Assembly: GCF_034092465.1 (NCBI RefSeq)
Contig: NZ_CP139303.1
Location: 124,001 to 188,000 of the forward strand
Length of the DNA stretch: 64,000 nucleotides
Direction of reading: 5' to 3'
Source: Prochlorococcus sp. MIT 1223
GTDB taxonomy: Bacteria > Cyanobacteriota > Cyanobacteriia > PCC-6307 > Cyanobiaceae
Part shown: positions 36,099-44,370 of the stretch, piece after piece
Layout: every line of letters starts with the position of its first letter
Numbering within the stretch: position 1 is the first letter of the stretch
Program-made: the position numbers and the translations under genes
Notes under the pieces: generated by a model
What the model was told of the DNA's origin: nothing
Seen by the model: only the letters and a program-made list of their open reading frames with translations
Databases searched by the model: none

Positions 36099-36737
36099 TT
36101 AGAGAACGAATATTATAGAACCGGCAATAAAACCAGATAAGTGAGCAGTTAAGCCGACCCCAGGTGTTAGAGAATATATAAAACTGATTATAGATATAAA
36201 AAATATTGATCTACTTATTGAATTATTCTTCCTAAGAGAAATCCTATAATTGAGAAACTTTTCTTTCCCAAATAATGCACTTAGAAGTATAAATGCATTG
36301 ACTCCATAGATAATACCACTAAAGCCATACCCTATATAATTTAACTTTAATAGTATGTAGCTATCAATAAACCAATTAATTAAGACTTGAGTCGGAGCTA
36401 TTAATAAAAATAATTTTAGTAGGATTAAATTATCATTTATCTTTATTGCAATCAAAAAGTAACGAGCGATAATTATTCCGAAGATATTGGCAGTTAAATG
36501 TGCTAAGTCATGATGTATAAAGTGTGTTGTTATTATCCTATATGGCTGATTAATGATTATTGAGGGTATGTATGCAAAATTTATCTTGTCTATTGTTGTA
36601 AATGCATTTTCTACAATAAATACAAAAAAAATAAGAATAGAGATTATGATAAATTGGAAATCAATAGTCTTAATGCTTCTAACAAACCTCTGATTGAAAA
36701 AACTCATTTTATTAATATTACCATTAATTAATCGCAT
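36099..36737 (-). CDS. Rhomboid-family intramembrane serine protease
   Basis: A 212-residue protein with about six spans and rhomboid landmarks: the L1/TM2 motif YRIITTHFIHHDLAHLTANIFG (read as two halves around HHDLAH), the catalytic serine in GFSGIIYG, and the catalytic histidine in LTAHLSGFIAGS. The dyad is intact, so activity is expected. Rhomboids cleave transmembrane substrates; the substrate here is unknown. It is unusual to see it embedded among small orphan genes, some of which are short membrane proteins. Confidence 0.85.
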   Translation of the reverse strand: MRLINGNINKMSFFNQRFVRSIKTIDFQFIIISILIFFVFIVENAFTTIDKINFAYIPSIIINQPYRIITTHFIHHDLAHLTANIFGIIIARYFLIAIKINDNLILLKLFLLIAPTQVLINWFIDSYILLKLNYIGYGFSGIIYGVNAFILLSALFGKEKFLNYRISLRKNNSISRSIFFISIISFIYSLTPGVGLTAHLSGFIAGSIIFVL

Positions 36738-36926
36738 GAGGAATTTTTATACTAGTTAATTTTACCTTGTATTTATAGTTCCTAGGATTGTAAAATAATA
36801 GTATTTTCATGTGTTTAGTTAATTCACTTTATTAATAATATATAAGAGGACTTCTATGGCGATAACCGTACTTTTCTTTATTCCTGAAGATAGATATATA
36901 ATTTGTTGAACTCCTTTATCCATTGT

Positions 36927-37064
36927 ATGGATAATAAAATAAAAAATACCCTTAAAGAAGCATTGCATTCTTCTAATGCAAAGGGAAATAAATCATTGGC
37001 AAAAGCAGTTATTTACGCTTTAGAAGAAGGTGAGATAGCAGAAGCGAAGGTTAAACCAGCCTGA
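36927..37064 (+). CDS. Small hypothetical protein (45 aa)
   Basis: A 45-residue helical protein (DNKIKNTLKEALHSSNAKG; SLAKAVIYALEEGEIAEAK) starting at an ATG at 36927. Amphipathic, no family recognised. A 17-codon frame with a good AGAGGA ribosome site precedes it at 36856 and might be a leader peptide. Confidence 0.45.
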   Translation: MDNKIKNTLKEALHSSNAKGNKSLAKAVIYALEEGEIAEAKVKPA

Positions 37065-37218
37065 ATATCAGCAGCCTATAATTCCAGTATTAATCCATTT
37101 TGTCTTATTTGCCTCATAAATATCAGATTATCTTGATATGAGACTTGTTTTTACGTAATTATACTTAAACCCCTTTTCTTGATTTAAAGCTAGAAATTAA
37201 TTAGAAGCGTTTTTTAAC

Positions 37219-37422
37219 ATGACAATATCAAAAGGGTCTAGAAGGGCGTTGATCAACATAGTACAGAGAAGTAATGAGGAAAAAAGCTATAGAAGAGCAT
37301 TTACCTTGGCCTTTTTAATTGCTTCTATTTTGTCTGCTATATCAATTGGGTATATTTTATACATTAGCAATACATTTTTTCAGGAATCATTTCTTAAGTT
37401 GACAGCGATTAACCTTTTATGA
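37219..37422 (+). CDS. Small single-span membrane protein (67 aa)
   Basis: A 67-residue protein with a basic N terminus (SKGSRRALINIVQRSNEEK) and one clear span (FTLAFLIASILSAISIGYIL). The 'positive-inside' charge suggests the N terminus is cytoplasmic. No family recognised. A hairpin that may terminate it lies at 37441-37460. Confidence 0.5.
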   Translation: MTISKGSRRALINIVQRSNEEKSYRRAFTLAFLIASILSAISIGYILYISNTFFQESFLKLTAINLL

Positions 37423-37729
37423 GAATAATTATGCAAAATGAAAGCTAGAAAAGCTTTTTATAGATTGAATATATCTATGTATATATGTAATTTTATCTAT
37501 TTTATTTATATTTAAATTAATTTTAAAAGTGATACCAGATGCGCTAAACATAGGAATAATATTTTTCGAATTTTTATTAATTTGAATTTTCTTATATTTA
37601 TGCTTGCTTCTTTTTCTTATTGCATTGAATAGTTACTTTATTTAATATTTGACAAGTTATATTACTCATTCTTATTGCATAATTCGTTCAGACCGATGAA
37701 CCTATATATGTCTAGGAACAATTATTAGT
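37423..37729 (+). terminator. Gene-free AT-rich spacer with a likely terminator at 37441-37460
   Basis: AAAGCT (37441-37446) and AGCTTT (37452-37457) form a short stem followed by TTA, consistent with a terminator for the 67-aa gene. The remainder to 37729 is very AT-rich and holds no gene I can support. Confidence 0.45.
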
Positions 37730-37915
37730 ATGGATACTAAATCAACTAATGTTGAGACAAGCATAGAATTCGCAATTTATAATGCTCTGGATAGGATCTC
37801 ATTGCTTCAGGAGGCTGACATTAGAGCATTAACAAATGAATATGGAGAATGGTTATCAGCCTCGGAAAAAGAAATCGAAATATTAGTCATTGAGTATTTA
37901 AATGATTTAAAATAG
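37730..37915 (+). CDS. Small acidic protein (61 aa), paralogue of the gene at 35355
   Basis: A 61-residue helical acidic protein (TSIEFAIYNALDRISLLQE; RALTNEYGEWLSASEKEIE; ILVIEYLNDLK). It shares the EY-x-EWL...ILVI-[DE] pattern with the minus-strand gene at 35355-35546, so the two are paralogous. Function unknown. Confidence 0.55.
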   Translation: MDTKSTNVETSIEFAIYNALDRISLLQEADIRALTNEYGEWLSASEKEIEILVIEYLNDLK

Positions 37916-37979
37916 ATGGGATGCTTTCTATCTTTTCATTATTAAATGTACTGCATAAACTATTTCTTTTGATTTTCAA

Positions 37980-38312
37980 ATGGTAAAAGTATTATTCGAC
38001 ATGATTATATCCTTATTGTTATGGGCTTGGCTTGTTATCCATATTAATGACTCTTATACCGATAGCGTAAAAAAGATCTTAAGAAAAATCCTCTCTCTCT
38101 TTATTCAGTTATATGAGAATCTGATTGTGTTATTCTTTTTACTTCTTAAGGACTTATTACTTAGTCAAGCACAAAGCCCAGATGAATATATAAAAGAGAA
38201 TCAATTTAGCACTAGTAATCATAAGCCTATTACTTGTAATATCAAGGAATCTGAGTATCCGTATGAGTTTATTTCTATAAGTAATAGATTAAATGAATTA
38301 AGGAGTGAATGA
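37980..38312 (+). CDS. Small membrane protein (110 aa)
   Basis: A 110-residue protein with two hydrophobic helices (VLFDMIISLLLWAWLVI at residues 4-20; LYENLIVLFFLLLKDLLL at about 44-62) and a polar tail rich in Ser/Asn. No family recognised. Confidence 0.5.
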   Translation: MVKVLFDMIISLLLWAWLVIHINDSYTDSVKKILRKILSLFIQLYENLIVLFFLLLKDLLLSQAQSPDEYIKENQFSTSNHKPITCNIKESEYPYEFISISNRLNELRSE

Positions 38313-38351
38313 CTCTAGGAATTATTATCATGTCTAATAAATAATAAATAT

Positions 38352-38438
38352 TTAGTTTATTAATGTAAGAACTAAAGCAGGAGTTGCTACGATTATTAAG
38401 CCAACTGCGGCCGTTGCCGCAAGGAGAGAAGTGCTCAC
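38352..38438 (-). CDS. Very short hydrophobic protein (28 aa), possible photosystem-type subunit
   Basis: A 28-residue frame from a GTG at 38438: polar start (STS), then one continuous span (LLAATAAVGLIIVATPALVLTL) and a two-residue end. Its size and single span resemble low-molecular-mass photosystem or cytochrome subunits, but I cannot match it to a named one. The frame stays open upstream without an ATG. It could equally be spurious. Confidence 0.4.
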   Translation of the reverse strand: MSTSLLAATAAVGLIIVATPALVLTLIN

Positions 38439-38545
38439 GGTTAATTGCTTGGATAAGAATATAAAGAAAATCTTAAGCCCGAGGGATCTCTTTCCTTGGT
38501 TCAATAGAAGAAGAAGTCTTTTTTTTTAATATTTCGTTGTATTGA

Positions 38546-38863
38546 CTAGTCTTTTGCTTCTTTTATTGTGCTGGTCTTTTTCTTTTTAACAGAGAGGTAG
38601 AACCATAGCCATGTCGGGAGTGTTATAAAGAACCCTATAAGAATGATATAACTTTTTGTAGTATCCCAGGAGGCTTTATTGCAAAGTTCTTTTACTTGTG
38701 ATTTGCTTTCTATTTCAAGCTTATTAGTTAGGGAATTACATATATTTATTCCGTGCAGGCTTAATGCTCCATAAGTTATTGCAGTGGGTACCGTAGCAAG
38801 CCAAATCGCTAATATTAAATTACCTACTTTTAGGTTTCTATCATCTTTTCTTGAGATAGTCAT
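38546..38863 (-). CDS. Two-span membrane protein (105 aa)
   Basis: A 105-residue protein with two spans (NLILAIWLATVPTAITYGAL and SYIILIGFFITLPTWLWFYL) joined by a loop with two cysteines (ICNS; LCNK) that could form a disulfide on the outer side. Both termini are basic and probably cytoplasmic. No family recognised. Confidence 0.55.
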   Translation of the reverse strand: MTISRKDDRNLKVGNLILAIWLATVPTAITYGALSLHGINICNSLTNKLEIESKSQVKELCNKASWDTTKSYIILIGFFITLPTWLWFYLSVKKKKTSTIKEAKD

Positions 38864-38910
38864 ACAATCTTATGGATTTATTTCACAACTATTCTGCCTC
38901 CGGAGGTTAT

Positions 38911-39264
38911 TTATAGTTTGTTATTTACATTCTTCTTCATTAATTCCTTGTATAAGCCGTTTATTCTTCTTCTATTTACCCCTAAATCAGAGGCCCCATA
39001 TCTAGATGATGATTTTACTTGAATTAGAGAAAGCTCTGTTGACTTTAGGATTTCCAGGTCATCCGGAAATCTAAAAATTAAGCTTCTACAGATGCCATGC
39101 CAATAATTATTGGTTTCTTCGACTACGGTTGTTCTAGGAATAGATAACGATATTTTAACTAATTCGTTAAATGCTTTATTAATATCCTTGAATTTCCATT
39201 CATCAAAAAAACAATTTGTTTCAATCACACATTTAGCGAGTTTATGATCTGATTTTTTAAGCAT
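38911..39264 (-). CDS. DUF1499 family protein
   Basis: A 117-residue protein carrying the DUF1499 core: VVEETNNYWHGICRSLIFRF, PDDLEIL and IQVKSSSRYGASDLGVNRRR with a following Ile. The family usually reads ETxNYLHAxxRSxxFxFxDDxEF...IxVRSASRxGYSDLGVNRxR. It lacks the signal peptide seen in some members. Function is not known. It lies in the small-gene island on the same strand as the two-span protein. Confidence 0.75.
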   Translation of the reverse strand: MLKKSDHKLAKCVIETNCFFDEWKFKDINKAFNELVKISLSIPRTTVVEETNNYWHGICRSLIFRFPDDLEILKSTELSLIQVKSSSRYGASDLGVNRRRINGLYKELMKKNVNNKL

Positions 39265-39590
39265 CTTTCAAATAGCTTTAATTAATATTACTACAGAAAC
39301 TTTTTAAAATATCACTATGTTCTCTATTCCTTTTTCTTTCCATAAATATCATCCAGAATATTTTTATTAAGATTGGCTTTTGGGGGTAAGCCTTAATAAG
39401 GGGTTCTTAATGCAGTAAAGTAATAAATAACCTTCAATACAATCTCTTCTCTTAGCAAGAATGGGGTTTTCTTTATAGCCTTAGTTTTTAAGGCAATAAA
39501 GCCAACTAAGATAATAACGTTTTAAGTATGTTTGCTTAAATCGGCGTATTATCTGAATTTGAAGGGTTTAATTCCCGAATACTTGATTTA
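39265..39590 (+). other. Gene-free spacer with two hairpins
   Basis: No gene is seen. One hairpin has an outer stem TTATTAA (39364-39370)/TTAATAA (39393-39399), an inner stem GGCTT (39375-39379)/AAGCC (39388-39392) and a G-rich loop. A second is GCCTTA (39478-39483)/TAAGGC (39489-39494). They may be terminators or part of a small RNA ahead of the gene at 39591. Confidence 0.45.
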
Positions 39591-39794
39591 ATGTCAACTA
39601 GTAAGAGAGAAGAAGTTAGCTCTCATTTGCGTTATATCCGCCAAGAGCTAAGAGATTTAGATCAGATGCTAAATGAAGATGGATTAATCCCTGAATTGAC
39701 AGAACTTAAGGAGATCCATAATTCTTTAGATGCCTTATATCAATTGCTGGCTGGCAAGATCAAGAAGAAACCAAAGCCAGAATTTGATGATTAG
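39591..39794 (+). CDS. Small conserved-looking protein (67 aa)
   Basis: A 67-residue helical protein (SSHLRYIRQELRDLDQMLN; PELTELKEIHNSLDALYQL; ending KKKPKPEFDD). The heptad spacing suggests a coiled coil. No family recognised, but composition and codon use look genuine. Confidence 0.6.
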   Translation: MSTSKREEVSSHLRYIRQELRDLDQMLNEDGLIPELTELKEIHNSLDALYQLLAGKIKKKPKPEFDD

Positions 39795-39814
39795 TAAACT
39801 TTAAGGATGATCAT

Positions 39815-40000
39815 CTACGACTCGTAATTTAAGCAAGCTATTCGTGTGGGATGCTCTTTGCAATCATTGATCCAGTATTGGTTGATTTGTGGACTTTGCT
39901 TCTTTTTTGTTGCTGAAAGGCCAATAGGAGCAAGACCTATTGCATCGCCATAGTAGTTGCTTGAGGCCTCCAGCAGTCCTCTGAATAGCATATTGAGCAT
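39815..40000 (-). CDS. Small hypothetical protein (61 aa)
   Basis: A 61-residue protein with an N-terminal mildly hydrophobic part (LNMLFRGLLEASSNYYGDA) and a C-terminal cysteine motif (YWINDCKEHPTRIACLNYE). That C-terminal motif resembles small picocyanobacterial proteins I have seen, without known function. It may be exported with a Cys-Cys bond, but this is speculative. Confidence 0.55.
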   Translation of the reverse strand: MLNMLFRGLLEASSNYYGDAIGLAPIGLSATKKKQSPQINQYWINDCKEHPTRIACLNYES

Positions 40001-40142
40001 TTTTCTAGAGCGAAGATATACAGATGAAAGCCTAGAATTGGATTTTTTGCATGCGTTTGAATACTCAAATTAAATATTCAGCTTGTCTTTTCTTCTTAAC
40101 AACAACAATCATTAACTTAAATTTAAATAATAGAATATCGCT

Positions 40143-41219
40143 TTAAGTTAATTTGTAACTGCTCTTGCTCTCTAATATATCTTCTATAAGTATCTCTTTG
40201 ATTAAAACTTGTAGTACTACTGAAAGTGGTAAAGCTAAGATTAAGCCGATGGGGCCAAATATAATTGCAAAAATAAATTGTGAAGTAAGAGCTAAGCCCG
40301 GAAGAAGCTTAACTTGTTTTTGCATAATTGAAGGAGTAATTAAATAGCTTTCGATATTTTGAATTATGATATACATTCCAAGTACAGCTACGGACTTCCA
40401 TGGAGAGTCTAAGAAAGCGATTGACATTGGAAAAATAGTACTAATTGTTGGTCCTACGTTTGGGATAACATTAAGTAATCCAGCAATAATAGCATTTGCA
40501 AAAACTAGTTTTATTCCTAGAATATATAATCCAATAGCAGCTAATAAGGCTACAAAACTTGAACTAATCAAAACTCCAAACATCCAATTAGTTAAGGCAC
40601 TTCCACACATTATTAATATTGATCTTGCGCGCCTTCTGTAAAAAGAAGGTATTAATAATATGAATACCTCTCTATATGAATTTGGTTGTACTGTAATCAT
40701 TAAGCTTACTGATAGTATAAATAATAGCTGTATTATTCCTACTCCTAAATTACTTGCTAGTCCTACGATCTTACTCAAGCTGTCAGTAACACCATTTGCA
40801 AGTGTAGCGCTATCAGGCATTGAAAATATAACTTTTTCAAGTATACCCTTCTCTAGCTTAGGATCAATGTTACTGCCATATATAATTGTAGAAAATTCCC
40901 TTACTAAACTCTGAAGTAATTCCCAAATTTCTCTTGCCGCTGATGGTAGATCTGTTATTAGTTGTTGGAACTCATTAGTGAATTGAGGGACAACAATTAA
41001 TATAAATATAATTAACAGTAATATAAGACTTGTAATTGTAATTGTTAGTGCTAGGAATCTTGGTATTGATAATAATTTTTCAATTTTTCCTGTTAGAGAA
41101 CAAAGAGCCATGGCAAGTATGATGCTCGCAAAAATCTGTATTACTATCTCTTTAAGACTCCAAAATAGGATGATCGCTATTATTATGAATGTTAATGAAA
41201 TTAGATTTGATATTTTCAT
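40143..41219 (-). CDS. AI-2E/PerM-family membrane transporter
   Basis: A 358-residue protein with about eight spans typical of the AI-2E (PerM/TqsA) family: two N-terminal spans, a soluble helical region (about 75-150), and the conserved C-terminal LLNVIPNVGPTIST and LVFANAIIAGLLN segments. Family members export small signals or act as Na+/H+ antiporters; the substrate here is unknown. Its ATG overlaps the psb28 stop (TAATG), so the two are cotranscribed. Confidence 0.87.
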   Translation of the reverse strand: MKISNLISLTFIIIAIILFWSLKEIVIQIFASIILAMALCSLTGKIEKLLSIPRFLALTITITSLILLLIIFILIVVPQFTNEFQQLITDLPSAAREIWELLQSLVREFSTIIYGSNIDPKLEKGILEKVIFSMPDSATLANGVTDSLSKIVGLASNLGVGIIQLLFILSVSLMITVQPNSYREVFILLIPSFYRRRARSILIMCGSALTNWMFGVLISSSFVALLAAIGLYILGIKLVFANAIIAGLLNVIPNVGPTISTIFPMSIAFLDSPWKSVAVLGMYIIIQNIESYLITPSIMQKQVKLLPGLALTSQFIFAIIFGPIGLILALPLSVVLQVLIKEILIEDILESKSSYKLT

Positions 41220-41584
41220 TATCTATCCTCCATATTAATGGTATCGGGATTGTGTTTTTCTCTTGAATATTTGTTAGCAAATCTTATAAATCGCTGGAAT
41301 TCATCAATTGTCTTCCACCTGTAAGTAAATTCTATAAATTTGTTTTTATCATTATTCTCGTAGAGTTTTATTTCTCTACTAGTGATTTCGCCTTCGGGGT
41401 CCTTCATAATCATTTCACTTGTTTTACTGCTTTTACTTAACTGAAGTTCACCTTCGTATTTAAATAGAAAATGTGCCTTACCACTTTTACCATCTCTGTT
41501 CCGTTGGAGCCTTATTTCTGGTTTTGATGATAATTGGATATCACTTGTAAACTTAATGGTTGCAAGTTCAAACTTATTTTTCAT
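41219..41584 (-). CDS. psb28: Photosystem II assembly protein Psb28
   Basis: A 121-residue protein matching Psb28: ATIKFTSDIQLSSKPEIRLQ, RDGKSGKAHFLFKYE, MKDPEGEITSREIKLYEN, IEFTYRWKTIDEFQRFIRF and ANKYSREKHN. Psb28 binds PSII assembly intermediates (CP47 side) on the stromal face. Divergence at the N terminus is greater than in typical members. It is 59 bp downstream of mnmH and overlaps the transporter by one base. Confidence 0.85.
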   Translation of the reverse strand: MKNKFELATIKFTSDIQLSSKPEIRLQRNRDGKSGKAHFLFKYEGELQLSKSSKTSEMIMKDPEGEITSREIKLYENNDKNKFIEFTYRWKTIDEFQRFIRFANKYSREKHNPDTINMEDR

Positions 41585-41643
41585 TTGATTTAGTTAATGA
41601 CTTAAAAATAATCGAAGCTTGTGTTGAATATGGATTCATGGTT

Positions 41644-42768
41644 TCAATATACAAGACCTTTTTTGAGAAGTAATTTTGCAGAGGTTTCAATATCTAAACC
41701 TGATAGATCAATACTTTGAATTTTCTCAATTTTACTTAATTGATAGTCATAACACCTATCGTAATAATCAAGCATAATTCTGCATGCTTCCCCCAAATCA
41801 TTTTTCATAATTGCTTCTAATGCCTTTTGAGTTCTCTGAGGCCCTAAGCGCTTCTTGATTCTTAAGGTCGCTTCTTTAAGCTCATCCGCTGAGTAACTTC
41901 CGTATACATATACAAGTTCTATTACCCTTTCTTCTTGAGTTTTAATAATTTCAAGAACAGGAGAGGATTTCATCTGATCAGTTATTCCCTTAGGTATTCG
42001 ACATTTTCCTAAATTCGGGCCTTCATCTTCAACCCAAATTGCTTTACTACTAGTTTTAGTACTTTTATCTAGCAATTCTGCTAATAAATTTTCATATTGC
42101 TCTGTACTTGGTTGAGGAGGGTACCCAAGTCCTCCAAAGCTACTGCCTCTGTGATTAGCTAAACCCTCTAAATCAATTGTGAAGATATCTTTTTCGGATA
42201 AAGATAAAAGGAGTTTTGTTTTACCAGTGCCCGTTCTACCTCCTATTAAATGAAGAGGCCATTCTTTTTTAAACTGATTAAGAACCCAACTCCTATAGGA
42301 TTTGTATCCACCTTGTAATTGAACTGAATTTATACCGAGTTGATTGGCTAGCCATACAACACTCTTTGATCTCATCCCACCTCTCCAACAATAAATACGG
42401 AGTTTTAAATTATTATTAAAGCTATTCTCTGATTTTTCTTTTGAGAACACCTCACTTAGCTCTTCTTTAATTGATTGAAGTTTGGGCCTTACGAACTCAA
42501 TACCTTTAATGAAAGCCTCCTGTTGGCCCACTTTTTTATATGTAATCCCAATAAGCTTTCTTTCCTCATCACTGAATAAAGGGATATTTTTAGAATCTGG
42601 CCAATGGCCTTTTTCGTATTCTTTAGGGCTTCTTATATCTATAATTGGACCACTTACCTTTCGAAATTTTTCAAAAGATAGACTAGGAACTCTTCTTGCC
42701 CCTGATATCTTGATCAAGCTCTGGTAAACAGAGGATGCTTTCAACTTATGGCTTCTGAAAAATCCCAT
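41644..42768 (-). CDS. mnmH: tRNA 2-selenouridine synthase MnmH/SelU
   Basis: A 374-residue protein with an N-terminal rhodanese domain (IIDIRSPKEYEKGHWPDSKN; catalytic Cys in YCWRGGMRSKS, about residue 126) and a P-loop domain (LIGGRTGTGKTKLLLSL). It replaces sulfur by selenium at the tRNA wobble uridine through a geranylated intermediate; whether selenium is used here is unknown. The ATG at 42768 overlaps the divergent gun4 start by 21 bp, so a TTG at 42717 is an alternative. Confidence 0.9.
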   Translation of the reverse strand: MGFFRSHKLKASSVYQSLIKISGARRVPSLSFEKFRKVSGPIIDIRSPKEYEKGHWPDSKNIPLFSDEERKLIGITYKKVGQQEAFIKGIEFVRPKLQSIKEELSEVFSKEKSENSFNNNLKLRIYCWRGGMRSKSVVWLANQLGINSVQLQGGYKSYRSWVLNQFKKEWPLHLIGGRTGTGKTKLLLSLSEKDIFTIDLEGLANHRGSSFGGLGYPPQPSTEQYENLLAELLDKSTKTSSKAIWVEDEGPNLGKCRIPKGITDQMKSSPVLEIIKTQEERVIELVYVYGSYSADELKEATLRIKKRLGPQRTQKALEAIMKNDLGEACRIMLDYYDRCYDYQLSKIEKIQSIDLSGLDIETSAKLLLKKGLVY

Positions 42769-43464
42769 TCAAATAATTTAAGCATTAAAGAGTTGCTTGA
42801 TCAGATTTCTAGTAGCACTACTAGGAAGAGGAAAACTCTTTTATCTTCTCTTGAAAAGAGAGTAGACGAGCTGATCGATCTGGATTCGGCAGGCTTAAAT
42901 AATTTTGATCCAGAGGGAGATGATTATTCTGCAGGATTTATCCTGCAATTACTCAATCGAAATAATCCCGATATCCTTGCCAAGGTACTTACAAATAAGC
43001 CTGATGGCTGGTTTAAATTAAAATCATCTGTGGCAATTAATTATGGACCGCTTCAGGAATGCCTTCTTAAAGAAAATTTTGAAGAGGCAGACAGAATTAC
43101 AAGCTCATCGTTAAGGGAATTAGCTGGGGAAGCCGCTGTAAAACGAGGATATGTTTACTTTAGTGAAGTATCAAATATTCCTTCAGATGATCTAATCACT
43201 ATTGACAGGCTCTGGGTTGCTTATTCTCAAGCTAAGTTTGGCTTTTCTGTACAGGCGTCACTTTTAGATTCTCTTGGGGGTAGATATGAAATGCTCTGGC
43301 CTAAGATCGGATGGAAAAAAAATGGAGTTTGGACAAGGTATCCTGGTTCATTTGATTGGTCCCTAGCGGCTCCTGATGGTCATATGCCATTGGTTAATCA
43401 ACTTCGTGGGGTTAGATTAATTGATTCTTTATTGAGTCATCAGGGTATTAAATCTCGTGTCTAA
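42748..43464 (+). CDS. gun4: GUN4 domain protein (Mg-chelatase cofactor)
   Basis: A 238-residue protein. The C-terminal GUN4 core binds porphyrins: DRLWVAYSQAKFGFSVQAS, WPKIGWKKNGVWTRYPGSF, DWSLAAPDGHMPLVNQLRG. The N-terminal helical extension (about residues 1-95) is the usual cyanobacterial domain. GUN4 stimulates magnesium chelatase (ChlH) in chlorophyll synthesis. It is divergent from mnmH, with overlapping 5' ends. Confidence 0.92.
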   Translation: MASEKSHSNNLSIKELLDQISSSTTRKRKTLLSSLEKRVDELIDLDSAGLNNFDPEGDDYSAGFILQLLNRNNPDILAKVLTNKPDGWFKLKSSVAINYGPLQECLLKENFEEADRITSSSLRELAGEAAVKRGYVYFSEVSNIPSDDLITIDRLWVAYSQAKFGFSVQASLLDSLGGRYEMLWPKIGWKKNGVWTRYPGSFDWSLAAPDGHMPLVNQLRGVRLIDSLLSHQGIKSRV

Positions 43465-43554
43465 AGTCGATCTTTTGAAAACAAGCACTTTTTATTCATT
43501 ATTTATTTCGGTAATGGTTCTATTTTTTCTCTATGAGCCTTAATTAGCTCATTT

Positions 43555-43986
43555 ATGCTCAAGACCTTTTCTCTGAAAATTTTATATCTATTAGATAAAC
43601 CTACTTTTAGCTGGGTTCAATTCACATCGCCATCAACACTCCAGTTATCTCCATTTATAAAGCTCCTTTTAGAACCTTTAAGAGACCCTCAGGAATTAAA
43701 CCGTATTGAGCTTGGATTACATGAGGCGCTTGTAAATGCAGTTAGGCATGGAAATTCATGCGATCCAACTAAAATGTTGCGAGTAAGGAGAATTATGACC
43801 CCAAACTGGTTTATTTTGCAAATCCAGGATCAAGGGGAAGGTTTACCTTCTTACTCAAGAATCAGTTCCTTACCAGCGCAAGTAGACGCTGAAAGTGGTA
43901 GAGGATTATTCCTGATTCATGAATGCTTTGATGATGTCAGGTGGAGTGCTAAAGGAAATAGATTACAAATTGCTTGTCGTCGATAA
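43555..43986 (+). CDS. Anti-sigma-factor/serine-kinase-like ATPase (HATPase_c_2)
   Basis: A 143-residue protein with the GHKL fold of RsbW/SpoIIAB-type regulators: N box ELGLHEALVNAVRHGNS, G1 box QIQDQGEGLPSY, and G2 box GRGLFLIHECFDDV. It probably controls a partner switch or a sigma factor. No cognate anti-anti-sigma gene is adjacent. It follows gun4 by 90 bp. Confidence 0.82.
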   Translation: MLKTFSLKILYLLDKPTFSWVQFTSPSTLQLSPFIKLLLEPLRDPQELNRIELGLHEALVNAVRHGNSCDPTKMLRVRRIMTPNWFILQIQDQGEGLPSYSRISSLPAQVDAESGRGLFLIHECFDDVRWSAKGNRLQIACRR

Positions 43987-43992
43987 CTTCGT

Positions 43993-44247
43993 TTAATGAT
44001 TAGGACATCCAGGATCCTTTATCTCATGATTTAACCATTTCAAAGATTGGCTTATAAGCTCTTTAATATCCTCTTTTTCTCCTTCATTGATTAATTGTGA
44101 TAGTGCAGCAACCAAAAGCTCAGCGGCCCTTTTTTCGTGATCAGATTTTTGCACATGCCAATCTCTGTTATTAATAGAAATGTCCTTATGAAGCCCTTTC
44201 AATAATTCTTTTGTTTGATTGCTCCATTTATTCGAATTTGATTTCAT
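43993..44247 (-). CDS. Conserved cyanobacterial protein (84 aa), DUF6439-like
   Basis: An 84-residue soluble helical protein (WSNQTKELLKGLHKDISIN; NRDWHVQKSDHEKRAAELL; ISQSLKWLNHEIKDPGCPN with a final His). The NRDWH and DPGCP motifs recall a family widespread in cyanobacteria, provisionally DUF6439; the function is unknown. Convergent with the anti-sigma-like gene. Confidence 0.65.
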   Translation of the reverse strand: MKSNSNKWSNQTKELLKGLHKDISINNRDWHVQKSDHEKRAAELLVAALSQLINEGEKEDIKELISQSLKWLNHEIKDPGCPNH

Positions 44248-44280
44248 GGAATCTATATAGTGATTTTTTTGTATTGGTAA

Positions 44281-44318
44281 TTAATTAATCCTTTAAAAGC
44301 TTTAAAAGGATTAATTAA
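44281..44318 (-). terminator. 14-bp perfect hairpin, probable terminator
   Basis: Arms at 44281-44294 (TTAATTAATCCTTT) and 44305-44318 (AAAGGATTAATTAA) are exact inverted repeats with a 10-nt loop. It lies 53 bp past the stop of the minus-strand methyltransferase gene and probably ends its transcript. Confidence 0.7.
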
Positions 44319-44370
44319 AAATTATAAGCTTATCTGCTGTTTTTTAGATTAAAGGATTAAGTGTACTTTT

